NCBI GenBank assembly: GCA_958447445.1
Contig: CAUDAE010000045.1
Span: forward strand, 1-12,635
Length of the DNA stretch: 12,635 nucleotides
Direction of reading: 5' to 3'
Source: an uncultured Collinsella sp.
Lineage (GTDB): Bacteria; Actinomycetota; Coriobacteriia; Coriobacteriales; Coriobacteriaceae
A program made the translations under genes and the position numbers. Positions 6,098 to 12,635 of the stretch are shown in pieces (the first letter of the stretch is position 1; each line of letters starts with the position of its first letter). The notes below the pieces were generated by a model that saw only the letters and a list, made by a program, of their open reading frames with translations, was not told the origin of the DNA and searched no databases.

Positions 6098-7132
6098 TTA
6101 GTAGTTCATCTGGTGATAGTAACGACGCGTGGTGAGCGGGTGGTTACGGACGTGCTCGAGATGGCAGCTCAGACGCTCGGTGATGGTGTAGGTGACCATC
6201 GGGGAAACAATCTTGCGGAACTCGGGGTCGCTGAACGGCAGCTCGACCTCGGCGGTGTCGAACTTGTTCACGCGGACATGGACGCCCTTCTCGTCAGCGA
6301 GCATGTGAGTGAAGTTGTCCACGCGGTCCATGAGCTTACGGGTGTCGTCCTCGCCGTAGAGCATGATGAGGCTCGTGCCCTCCTCGCACAGCTCGATGGT
6401 GCCGTGGAAGAACTCGGCGGCGTGGATGGACTTGGTCTTGATCCACTGCATCTCCTCGAGGATGCACATGGCGTAGTCGTAGGCCTCGCCCCAGAGCATG
6501 CCGGAGCCGATCACCATGTGGTAGTCGGTGTCCTTGAAGTCCTCGGCCATGGCGGCGCAGCGCTCGTCCTGGGCGTCCTTGGCCTTGATGAGGTACGGGG
6601 CGATGTTGCCGAACTCCTCCATGAAGGTGTCGTACTTGGGGAAGGCGCCGGCGTTCTTGAGGAAGCGGGCGACCAGCGTGATCTGGTAGGTGTAGATGGC
6701 CTCGCACAGGACGTCGTCCTCGGCGAAGCTGAAGAACTTGTAGTCGGCGTACTCGGTGGCCGGGGTGTTGTCGTTGGAGACGTACATCAGCGTGCGGGCG
6801 CCCTGCTCCTGGCAGAACTTGGCGGCCTCGATGATCTCGGGGGTGGTGCCGGTACGGGTGGAGAAGACGCAGACCGAGTCCTTGTTGAAGGCCTTGGGCG
6901 GGCATGCGAGGAACTCGGCGGCGATCTCGCAGTGGACGTCGACGTCGGCCGTGGTGGTCTCGACCCAGTACTTCATCGGGAGCGTGTGGGCCCAGGTGCC
7001 GCCGCAGCCGATGAAGAAGATGTTGGAATAACCCTGCTCGCAGACCTTGTCCACGGCAGCCTCAATCTGAGGACGGAGAGCGAGGGCATCGCTCACAACC
7101 TTCTCGTAACGAGGCTCATCGAAATTGAACAT
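6098..7132 (-). CDS. SIS-domain sugar-phosphate deglycase/isomerase, FrlB/GfrF-like
   Basis: This 344-residue cytosolic protein contains two SIS folds. The first spans ~35-165 (NIFFIGCGGTWAHT, then FSTRTGTTPEIIEAAKFC). The second spans ~200-330 (MVIGSGMLWGEAYDYAMCILEEM, then HAAEFFHGTIEL with E240). The ending RRYYHQMNY resembles the RRYY...Y ending of FrlB. FrlB and GfrF/GfrE cleave phosphorylated Amadori products (fructoselysine or glucoselysine 6-phosphate) to hexose 6-phosphate and lysine, with a catalytic Glu in the EF-x-HG motif that is visible here. Clustering with a mannose-family PTS and a GntR/UTRA regulator fits that role. An amino-sugar phosphate isomerase/deaminase is the main alternative. 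ATG 7132 has GGAG 6 nt upstream. It has its own promoter and follows a terminator. Confidence 0.85.
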   Translation of the reverse strand: MFNFDEPRYEKVVSDALALRPQIEAAVDKVCEQGYSNIFFIGCGGTWAHTLPMKYWVETTTADVDVHCEIAAEFLACPPKAFNKDSVCVFSTRTGTTPEIIEAAKFCQEQGARTLMYVSNDNTPATEYADYKFFSFAEDDVLCEAIYTYQITLVARFLKNAGAFPKYDTFMEEFGNIAPYLIKAKDAQDERCAAMAEDFKDTDYHMVIGSGMLWGEAYDYAMCILEEMQWIKTKSIHAAEFFHGTIELCEEGTSLIMLYGEDDTRKLMDRVDNFTHMLADEKGVHVRVNKFDTAEVELPFSDPEFRKIVSPMVTYTITERLSCHLEHVRNHPLTTRRYYHQMNY

Positions 7133-7152
7133 CCCTTACTCCTAACTCACTT

Positions 7153-7173
7153 GGATGAACCCTTCATTCATCC
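7153..7173 (-). repeat. Short dyad in the 5' leader of the SIS gene
   Basis: GGATGAA (7153-7159) and TTCATCC (7167-7173) are perfect 7-bp arms around 7 nt. The dyad lies between the predicted promoter and the ribosome site of the SIS gene. It could be an operator or a leader hairpin; nothing more can be said from sequence alone. Confidence 0.4.
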
Positions 7174-7182
7174 CATGACGTT

Positions 7183-7210
7183 ATAATACTTTATATAACT
7201 AACTATGCAA
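7183..7210 (-). promoter_or_regulatory. Promoter of the SIS-EIIC-EIID transcript
   Basis: On the minus strand, TTGCAT (7205-7210, -35) and TATTAT (7183-7188, -10) are separated by 16 nt, in a strongly AT-rich stretch directly after a terminator. The 6-bp inverted repeat GTTATA/TATAAC (7180-7199, 8-nt spacer) overlaps the -10 and is a possible operator. Confidence 0.55.
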
Positions 7211-7242
7211 GAACTATTTCAGATTTTTTTGATTTTTCTTTA

Positions 7243-7276
7243 ATAAAAAGCCCGCCGATCAAATGATCGACGGGCT
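7243..7276 (-). terminator. Intrinsic terminator after the EIIB gene
   Basis: A 12-position stem (7249-7260 with 7265-7276, one G-T wobble on the transcribed strand) with a 4-nt loop is followed on the minus strand by TTTTTATT. It lies ~50 nt past the EIIB stop and separates EIIA-EIIB from SIS-EIIC-EIID, either fully or as an attenuator. Confidence 0.88.
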
Positions 7277-7326
7277 AAAGAAAGGAGGACCTAGTTAATA
7301 AATGCTAGACAATGGCATGTTTCCAG

Positions 7327-7800
7327 CTAGAAAACGTCCTTGGCAAATACCTTTGAGTCATTGGGGACCTGACGGATTTCGATAACCACGCCATCGTTGA
7401 CAAGCTCTTGGATATGCTCGGCATCGGTTTCGGTCGCAAAGATCGCGGGGGTCGGATGAAGCGTGGTCTCGGGAGACTTTCGGGTTCCACCCAGATTGAT
7501 CTCTTTGATGTCTTTGCAACCCTTAGCGAGACGATAGGCATCTTCAATCGTCTCAACAATGATAAACAGTGAATACTTGTCGGTAACGCCGCTGTTGAGC
7601 GCCTCGATGGCAGCATTTACGTCTTTTATGACGAGCTTCACGCCGTTGGGACGAGCTAGCCTCAAAGCGGCTTTTCTCATGTCGTCTTTTGCCACGGCAT
7701 CGCTGGCACACAGGATGCAATCGACATCCAGCGCATGCGTCCAAGACATGGCGACCTGGCCGTGAATCAATCGGTAATCGACCCTCGTAAGCTTAATCAT
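7327..7800 (-). CDS. PTS mannose/fructose/sorbose-family EIIB component
   Basis: This 157-residue cytosolic phosphotransfer protein begins MIKLTRVDYRLIHGQV, the hallmark EIIB start, with the phosphorylated His at position 13. EIIB takes phosphate from EIIA and passes it to the sugar brought in by EIIC/EIID. ATG 7800 is preferred over ATG 7809: GGAG abuts 7809 but lies 9 nt before 7800, and the family N-terminus matches. It follows the EIIA gene by ~60 nt on the same strand and is followed by an intrinsic terminator. The frame is intact and the length is typical. Confidence 0.96.
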   Translation of the reverse strand: MIKLTRVDYRLIHGQVAMSWTHALDVDCILCASDAVAKDDMRKAALRLARPNGVKLVIKDVNAAIEALNSGVTDKYSLFIIVETIEDAYRLAKGCKDIKEINLGGTRKSPETTLHPTPAIFATETDAEHIQELVNDGVVIEIRQVPNDSKVFAKDVF

Positions 7801-7862
7801 CGTAATCATCTCCGCACGTAATAAAGGTAATGACAGGGTTGAATTATTCGTTGAAGCTTGAG

Positions 7863-8282
7863 CTAGAACTCTTCTTCTTCGACATCGGCAAGCATGTCCG
7901 CCGCCTCACAAAGCATGATAAACGAACGTGATCCCTCGACCGCGGCTTTGGCCTTGTCCGCATCCAGGGAGTCCAGCTGTGTAGCCATTTCCACCAGCAG
8001 CGGCAAGTTCATTCCGGTGATCAACGTAAACGATCCGGCGGTCTGCCTCTGAATGAATTCGTTGTTTACGGAACCGCCAAAGATGTCAGTTACGACAAAC
8101 CACGTGTCGGCCGGATCCTTCGACTCCATCCAAGCATCGATAAGCGCTGCGACATCCCTCGTGTCGTCATCGACATAGGCGCACAGACACTCGATTCGGT
8201 CGTTGGCGCCCATCAGGATCTCGAGAGAGCTCTTCATACCTTGGGCGAGATAACCATGACTCGCTAGCAATATCTTATTCAT
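7863..8282 (-). CDS. PTS mannose/fructose-family EIIA component
   Basis: This 139-residue cytosolic protein has the EIIA-Man start MNKILLASHGYLAQGM with the phosphoacceptor His at position 9, then VVTDIFGGSVNNEF (~63-76) and TGMNLPLLVEMA (~89-100). It accepts phosphate from HPr and passes it to EIIB. The start has GGAG 4 nt upstream of the ATG. The protein ends in an acidic tail plus Phe (DVEEEEF), closely like the EIIC tail (DEEEDF). It lies 135 nt downstream of the GntR regulator gene, with promoter-like AT-rich DNA between, so it may have its own start. Confidence 0.96.
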   Translation of the reverse strand: MNKILLASHGYLAQGMKSSLEILMGANDRIECLCAYVDDDTRDVAALIDAWMESKDPADTWFVVTDIFGGSVNNEFIQRQTAGSFTLITGMNLPLLVEMATQLDSLDADKAKAAVEGSRSFIMLCEAADMLADVEEEEF

Positions 8283-8417
8283 AGTTCTCCAATATCAATA
8301 AGACGTACTATATTGTCATAACAAAGTATATTAGCAATCTACCCTACGCGGTGTGTCTATTTTCCAAATCCGCGAACGGTAGCAATTGGTCGGTAAATTG
8401 ACCAATCTATCTCTAAT
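8283..8417 (-). promoter_or_regulatory. Promoter/operator region of the EIIA-EIIB transcript
   Basis: The 135-bp gap between the regulator and EIIA is AT-rich near EIIA. On the minus strand TTGCTA is followed by ACAATATAG; the exact -10 is unclear (17- or 19-nt spacers). The plus-strand 8-mer TATATTGT (8309-8316) recurs upstream of the regulator gene at 9170-9177. A perfect dyad, ATTGGTC (8385-8391) and GACCAAT (8400-8406) with an 8-nt spacer, lies close to the regulator stop and has no T-run after it, so an operator role is more likely than termination. Confidence 0.5.
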
Positions 8418-9122
8418 TTACAAATAGAACTTCAGTCGCTCGGTGCAGTACACCTGACGGGAGATGAAAAGCGGCTCGCCGCTTGGAGCATAACGTCTAT
8501 CGACAAACAGAAGCAGCGGAGAGTCCAGCTCCACGTTAAGGTATGCCGCCTCGAGCTCGCTCGCATAGCAGACCTCGAGCGTACGCGTATTGGGGCCCAT
8601 CTTGATCCCCTGGCGATCGAGTACCGCCATCAGCGAATTCTCGAGGGACTCATGCTCCAAAAAAGAAAGCGCAGCGGAATAGCTATTGGTTTCCAGCATC
8701 GTGGGCTTGTCATCCACAAGACGCAGACGACGACTACGCAATACCTTTTGGGTATCGTCTACGCCCAGGAACTTCGCGTCTCGCAGGCTTGGGAAGTCCC
8801 AGCCCATTGCGAGAACCCTGGTAGACGCCTGCTTGCCCGCAAGCTGGCACGAATGGGTAAAGCTCTCACGGTCGTCCGCGGCATACATCTGTGTGTCCGA
8901 CGAAACGAACGTGCCCTTGCCGCGGGCCCTCTCAACAAGCCCAGCATCTTCCATTTCTTTAATTGCGGAGCGAACCGTTATTCGGCTCACGCCAAATTGC
9001 TCGATGAGCTCCGCCTCGGTCGGGAGCTTATCTCCCGGGCGGTACGTGCCGTTGGCGATCGAATCAGAAAGCGCACGGACAATCTGTTTGTACAGGGGGA
9101 CAACGCTATTTGCTTCAACCAT
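8418..9122 (-). CDS. GntR-family (HutC/UTRA type) transcriptional regulator
   Basis: This 234-residue protein has an N-terminal winged helix (~10-75: VPLYKQIVRALSDSIANGTYRPGDKLPTE-type start, then GVSRITVRSAIKEMEDAGLVERARGKGTFV). A C-terminal UTRA effector domain follows (~90-230, ending PLFISRQVYCTERLKFYL). UTRA regulators sense phosphorylated sugars and usually repress their local uptake operon; FrlR of the E. coli fructoselysine operon belongs to this group. ATG 9122 is preferred because AAAGG is 10 nt upstream, while for ATG 9131 it is only ~1 nt away. It is the first gene of the same-strand PTS cluster and its likely controller. Confidence 0.93.
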   Translation of the reverse strand: MVEANSVVPLYKQIVRALSDSIANGTYRPGDKLPTEAELIEQFGVSRITVRSAIKEMEDAGLVERARGKGTFVSSDTQMYAADDRESFTHSCQLAGKQASTRVLAMGWDFPSLRDAKFLGVDDTQKVLRSRRLRLVDDKPTMLETNSYSAALSFLEHESLENSLMAVLDRQGIKMGPNTRTLEVCYASELEAAYLNVELDSPLLLFVDRRYAPSGEPLFISRQVYCTERLKFYL

Positions 9123-9169
9123 ATCAACCATACCTTTGCAAGGAATCAGCAGTTTATAGATAGATGACT

Positions 9170-9212
9170 TATATTGTATTAGAACTTTTTAGGAGTCCAT
9201 ATATTTCCTAAA
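9170..9212 (-). promoter_or_regulatory. Regulator promoter region with inverted repeat
   Basis: TTTAGGA (9188-9194) and TCCTAAA (9206-9212) form a perfect 7-bp dyad with an 11-nt spacer, ~65-90 bp upstream of the regulator start. Between dyad and gene lies the plus-strand 8-mer TATATTGT (9170-9177, shared with the EIIA promoter region). A loose minus-strand promoter is TGGACT, 17 nt, CAATAT. Autoregulation is plausible but unproven. Confidence 0.4.
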
Positions 9213-9343
9213 TGATTCGGTAAACGGGGTGTTATTTCACTTTAGCGGGGTGCAGCGGCTACCCGCGGCATTCGTTATCACCTAGCTAGGCTAGTCCACC
9301 CACATCGTCTTCAGTTCGCCGCAGAGCCGCGGCCCCATATGGG

Positions 9344-9349
9344 TATACT
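9344..9349 (+). promoter_or_regulatory. Probable -10 element of the M16C protease gene
   Basis: TATACT lies 52 nt upstream of the ATG at 9402. No clear -35 is seen at the normal distance. The rest of the 9213-9400 stretch holds only a 10-bp palindrome, CCTAGCTAGG (9281-9290), and no gene that I can support. Confidence 0.45.
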
Positions 9350-9401
9350 CTCGGGGATTCGACTCGATTCGCCCCCGCTGGGGCGTCAAAGGAGACTGCA
9401 T

Positions 9402-12400
9402 ATGCCCACCACCTCAACCGACCCGCGCGCCGCTGCCGCCGCGCTGCTGGTGCCCGGTACCACCTGCCACGGTTTTGCCGTCGAGCGCTGCGAAACCGTG
9501 CCCGAGCTCGATTCGGACGCCTACGTGCTGCGCCACACCGCATCGGGCGCTCGCCTGCTGTACCTGGCGTGCGACGACGAAAACAAGGCCTTTGCCATTG
9601 GCTTTAAGACGCCGCCGGCCGATTCCACCGGCGTGTTCCATATTCTTGAGCACTCGGTGCTGTGCGGATCGGCCAAGTTCCCCGTCAAGGAGCCGTTTGT
9701 CGACCTGATCAAGAGCTCCATGCAGACGTTCCTCAACGCCATGACCTACCCCGACAAAACCATCTACCCCGTTGCCACCACCAACGAGCAGGATCTGTAC
9801 AACCTGATGGACGTGTACCTGGACGCGGTGTTCAACCCGGCCATCTATACCAAACCGACCATTTTTGAGCAGGAGGGCTGGCACTACGAGCTGGACCTGT
9901 CGGAGGGCGCCGAGAGCGAGGGCGACGGCAGCGCCGCAAGCCTGCGCGAGGGCACGCTGCGCTATAACGGCGTGGTGTTCAACGAGATGAAGGGCGCGCT
10001 GTCCGACCCCATGAGTGTGCTGGACGACGCCGTCAACGCCGCGCTCTATCCTGACACCGCCTATGCGCACGAGAGCGGTGGCGACCCGCGCGCGATTCCC
10101 GCGCTCACCTACGAGCAGTTCCTGGACACGCACGCGCGCCACTACAATCCTTCCAACTCCTACATCACGCTCTACGGCGACCTGGACGTGGACCGCGCGC
10201 TGGCTTTTTTGGACGAGCGCTATCTGTCGCAGCCGAGCGCTGCGAGCCGCCGCATGGACGCCGCCGTTGCCGCCGGCGAGGACCCGTCCACGCTGGCGCC
10301 CAATCCGCTGGACGTGCAGGCGCCTGTGACCTGCGAGTATAAGCGCGTCGAGATGGCCACTACGCCCGAGAACGCCCTGGTGGGCCTGGGTCTTGTGCTG
10401 GGCAGCGCGCTCGACCGCAAGCGCACGATCGCCGCGGATATCCTGTTCGAGGCACTGCTGGGTTCCAACGAAGCGCCGGTTAAGAAGGCCATTCTGGCCG
10501 CCGGCCTGGGCGGCAACGTGGTGAGCTACACCGCGGCCGAGAGCCTGCAGCCCTACGAGCTCATCATGCTGCAAAACGCGCAGCCCGGCGTGGCGCGCGA
10601 GCTGCGCCGCGTATTCCAGGACGCCTGCCGCGACCTGTGCGAGCACGGCGTTCCGCGCGAGCGCCTGGAAGCTATCATCAGCAGCAACGAATACGACCTG
10701 CGCCAGCGCGACTACGGTATCGCCGACGGCGTGGCCATTGCGTGCGACGCGCTGAGCACCTGGCTCTACGATGACGACGCCGCGACGCTGGCGCTCAAGT
10801 ACGGCCCGGTGTACGAGGAGCTTCGTGGCGAGCTGGACGGCAGCTACTTTGAGGACCTGCTGCGCGAGCTCGTGCTGGAGAACGACCACATGGCTCTGGT
10901 CGAGCTGGTGCCGGTGGACGCTGCCGAGGGTGCAGAGGGCGCCGAAGCTTCCGAGCTGGCTGCCAAGCGCGATGCCATGACCGATGCCGAGCTGGCCGAC
11001 GTGGTCGAGCGCACGGCCGCGCTGCGTGCCGCGCAGGAGGCGGAGGACACGCCCGAGGACAAGGCAACGCTGCCGCGCCTGCGTGTATCCGACATTGGCG
11101 AGGCGCGCCCCGAGCCGCCGCTGGTCGTGGACACGACCGCGCCCATCCCCTGCCTGCGCCACGGCATCCCCACCACCCGTCTGGCCTACGCCATGCAATA
11201 CTTCGACCTGAGCTGCGTCGCATTTGAGGACCTACCCTACGTGACGCTGCTCTGCCGCCTGCTCAAGCAGCTGCCCACGAGCGAGCACTCGGCCGAGGAA
11301 CTCGACAACCTGCTCGCCGGCAAGCTGGGCTTTTTGAGCTTTACGACCGAGGTCATGACGCAGCCCGACGTGGACGGCGTGCGCCCCTACCTGCTGGTGA
11401 GCGCCGGCGCCCTGTCCGAAAAGATCGATGCGCTGGCGAGTCTGCCGCGCGAGGTGTGGTCGAGCACGCTGTTGCTCGATACCGACGCCGACCGCGTGCG
11501 CGACGTGCTTACGCAGATTCGCATTGGGCTTGAGCAGGGCTTTATCAACAACGGCCACTCGGCGGCGCTCGGTCGCGCGATGAGCTACAGTTCGCCTTCG
11601 GCCGTGGTGCGCGAGCAGCTCTCGGGCGTGGACTTCTACCTGTTCCTGCGCGATCTGCTCGAGCACTTTGACGAGCGACTGGACGACCTGCGCGCCAAGC
11701 TTGCCGAGCTGGCGGAGCGCATCTTTGTGGCAAATGGCTGCATGGCAAGCTTTACCGGCAGCGACGAGGACTTTAACGCGTACTGGGATGCCGCGGGCGA
11801 CCTGGGGCTTGGCGCGGGTGACGGCGCCGATGCCGGCCGCAACGCGCTCGTGGTGCCGACGCCGTGCGACCGCCACGAAGCTTTTGTCATCCCCAGCGAC
11901 ATCTGCTTTGCGGCAAGCGCGTGCGACCCGCGTCGCCTGGGCATCGACGTGACGGGCACCTGGGCGGTTGCTGCCAACGCGCTCTCCTACGACTATCTGT
12001 GGAACGAGATCCGCGTGAAGGGCGGTGCGTATGGCTGCGGATTCCGCGCTGCCGGCGAGCGTCAGGCGGCGTTCTACACCTACCGCGACCCGGCGGTCGA
12101 TCCTTCGATTGAGCGCGTGGAACGCGCGGGCGCATGGCTCGGCAGCTTTGAGCCCGACGAGGCCGCCTTTGAGGGCTTTATCGTGAGCTGCGTGAGCGGC
12201 ATGGACGCGCCCGTGAAGCCGTACGCGCTCACCAAGCGCCGCAATACGACCTACCTGGCCGGGCTCGATCCGCATGCACGCGAGGAGCGCCGCGCCCAGA
12301 TGCTCGCCGCCACGCCCGCTGAGCTTCGCTCGCTCGGCGCCGATGTGACGCGTATTGCGGCCGTCGCACCCACCTGCGTCTTTGGCGGCCGCGACGTCAT

Positions 12401-12446
12401 CGCCAAGAGCAACGCCGGCTTTAACGTCGTCGACCTGCTGGCCTAA
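9402..12446 (+). CDS. M16C-family zinc metallopeptidase (PreP/falcilysin-like insulinase)
   Basis: This 1014-residue protein has the inverted zinc motif H80-I-L-E83-H84 in GVFHILEHSVLCGS, followed by KEPFVDLIKSSMQTFLNAMTYPDKTIYP, which is diagnostic of the M16C (presequence protease, Cym1, falcilysin) branch. The third zinc ligand is predicted as E195 in GVVFNEMKG. An acidic, low-complexity insert (~167-183) precedes it. A second M16-type half includes VKGGAYGCGFRA near the C-terminus. These enzymes degrade unstructured peptides inside a closed chamber; no signal peptide is visible, so it is probably cytosolic. ATG 9402 is chosen because AAAGGAG lies 7 nt upstream; the frame is also open from 9339 but without a ribosome site. 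It is monocistronic, with its own -10 and terminator. Length is typical of the subfamily. Confidence 0.96.
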   Translation: MPTTSTDPRAAAAALLVPGTTCHGFAVERCETVPELDSDAYVLRHTASGARLLYLACDDENKAFAIGFKTPPADSTGVFHILEHSVLCGSAKFPVKEPFVDLIKSSMQTFLNAMTYPDKTIYPVATTNEQDLYNLMDVYLDAVFNPAIYTKPTIFEQEGWHYELDLSEGAESEGDGSAASLREGTLRYNGVVFNEMKGALSDPMSVLDDAVNAALYPDTAYAHESGGDPRAIPALTYEQFLDTHARHYNPSNSYITLYGDLDVDRALAFLDERYLSQPSAASRRMDAAVAAGEDPSTLAPNPLDVQAPVTCEYKRVEMATTPENALVGLGLVLGSALDRKRTIAADILFEALLGSNEAPVKKAILAAGLGGNVVSYTAAESLQPYELIMLQNAQPGVARELRRVFQDACRDLCEHGVPRERLEAIISSNEYDLRQRDYGIADGVAIACDALSTWLYDDDAATLALKYGPVYEELRGELDGSYFEDLLRELVLENDHMALVELVPVDAAEGAEGAEASELAAKRDAMTDAELADVVERTAALRAAQEAEDTPEDKATLPRLRVSDIGEARPEPPLVVDTTAPIPCLRHGIPTTRLAYAMQYFDLSCVAFEDLPYVTLLCRLLKQLPTSEHSAEELDNLLAGKLGFLSFTTEVMTQPDVDGVRPYLLVSAGALSEKIDALASLPREVWSSTLLLDTDADRVRDVLTQIRIGLEQGFINNGHSAALGRAMSYSSPSAVVREQLSGVDFYLFLRDLLEHFDERLDDLRAKLAELAERIFVANGCMASFTGSDEDFNAYWDAAGDLGLGAGDGADAGRNALVVPTPCDRHEAFVIPSDICFAASACDPRRLGIDVTGTWAVAANALSYDYLWNEIRVKGGAYGCGFRAAGERQAAFYTYRDPAVDPSIERVERAGAWLGSFEPDEAAFEGFIVSCVSGMDAPVKPYALTKRRNTTYLAGLDPHAREERRAQMLAATPAELRSLGADVTRIAAVAPTCVFGGRDVIAKSNAGFNVVDLLA

Positions 12447-12454
12447 CGCACAGC

Positions 12455-12500
12455 AAAGGTAGATTTTTGGGACATGCCTAAAAATCTACCTTTTCTTTTT
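12455..12500 (+). terminator. Intrinsic terminator of the protease gene
   Basis: A perfect 14-bp stem (AAAGGTAGATTTTT 12455-12468, AAAAATCTACCTTT 12480-12493), extendable by three more pairs including a G-T wobble, closes a 5-nt loop. It is followed by TCTTTTT and starts 8 nt after the stop codon. Confidence 0.9.
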
Positions 12501-12543
12501 CCGCCGCTTGGGCGGGGCAGCTCAGCCCATCCCACCAGTTTTA

Positions 12544-12598
12544 TCTCGATCTGTAACATCTAGACGGCAATATCGGCTCCAGATGTTACAAATCGAGA
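12544..12598. repeat. 18-bp inverted repeat, part of an intergenic repeat family
   Basis: TCTCGATCTGTAACATCT (12544-12561) is inverted at 12581-12598 with a single mismatch, around a 19-nt spacer. No T-run follows the right arm. The first 11 bases recur in direct orientation at 12625-12635, where the window ends, so the element probably repeats beyond the edge. Confidence 0.7.
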
Positions 12599-12624
12599 CG
12601 TTTCCGAATGGCGCCGGCTTTTTG

Positions 12625-12635
12625 TCTCGATCTGT
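12625..12635 (+). repeat. Partial third copy of the intergenic repeat
   Basis: TCTCGATCTGT matches the first 11 bases of the arm at 12544 and, like it, is preceded by a short T-rich run. It is truncated by the window edge. Confidence 0.55.

Noticed and set aside
6089..7186. 365-codon plus-strand frame opposite the SIS gene
   Set aside because: Shadow frame rich in Val, Leu, Gly and Glu; the minus strand has clear SIS motifs and a good ribosome site.
9281..9290. CCTAGCTAGG palindrome as an operator or attachment site
   Set aside because: A single 10-bp palindrome without repeats or nearby integrase is too little evidence.
9339..9401. ATG 9339 as protease start
   Set aside because: It would start upstream of or inside the TATACT promoter element and has no ribosome site; ATG 9402 has AAAGGAG 7 nt upstream.
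9414..11198. 594-codon open frame on the strand opposite the M16C protease, with others at 11232-12275
   Set aside because: Composition artefact of GC-rich codons on the real gene; the protein is low-complexity (His, Val, Gly, Arg, Gln) with no motif, while the sense frame is a complete metallopeptidase.

Overview
The window looks like chromosomal DNA of a high-GC gut actinobacterium of the class Coriobacteriia, most likely Collinsella or a close relative. This is inferred from the GC-rich coding style, the GTG start and strong AGGAG-type ribosome sites, a 1014-residue PreP/falcilysin-type M16C protease, and a mannose-family PTS paired with an FrlB-like SIS enzyme. No rRNA or taxonomic marker is present, so the genus is a guess.

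Left part (1-2398): a divergent restriction-modification pair. The minus strand carries the N-terminal 123 residues of a Sau3AI/MutH-type endonuclease, cut by the window edge. The plus strand carries its cytosine-5 DNA methyltransferase. The 149-bp region between them holds four GATC tetramers (the expected target of this family) and a nested dyad that contains two of them. A 163-residue protein of unknown function follows on the same strand.

Middle left (2445-4350): a minus-strand AlbA_2 (Schlafen-like) / HATPase / winged-helix regulator. It is preceded by two copies of a ~75-bp module, each with three direct TTATCTCTCRT repeats at identical 13- and 18-bp spacing followed by degenerate inverted copies. 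This is the least explained structure in the window and may be an autoregulatory operator array. An intrinsic terminator for the neighbouring PTS genes lies at 4311-4350.

Middle (4396-9122, all minus strand): a sugar-uptake locus. In transcription order it reads: GntR/UTRA regulator, EIIA, EIIB, intrinsic terminator, a fresh promoter, SIS-domain deglycase/isomerase, a stable stem-loop, EIIC, EIID, terminator. The architecture resembles loci for Amadori products (fructoselysine/glucoselysine): the PTS imports and phosphorylates the substrate and the SIS enzyme cleaves or isomerises the 6-phosphate. The EIIC reading frame is broken by an apparent one-base deletion near 5561-5563, although both halves and all partner genes are well conserved.

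Right part (9132-12635): a 270-bp intergenic region, a plus-strand M16C zinc metallopeptidase with its own promoter-like -10 and a long hairpin terminator, then a terminal region with an 18-bp inverted repeat, part of which recurs at the window end.
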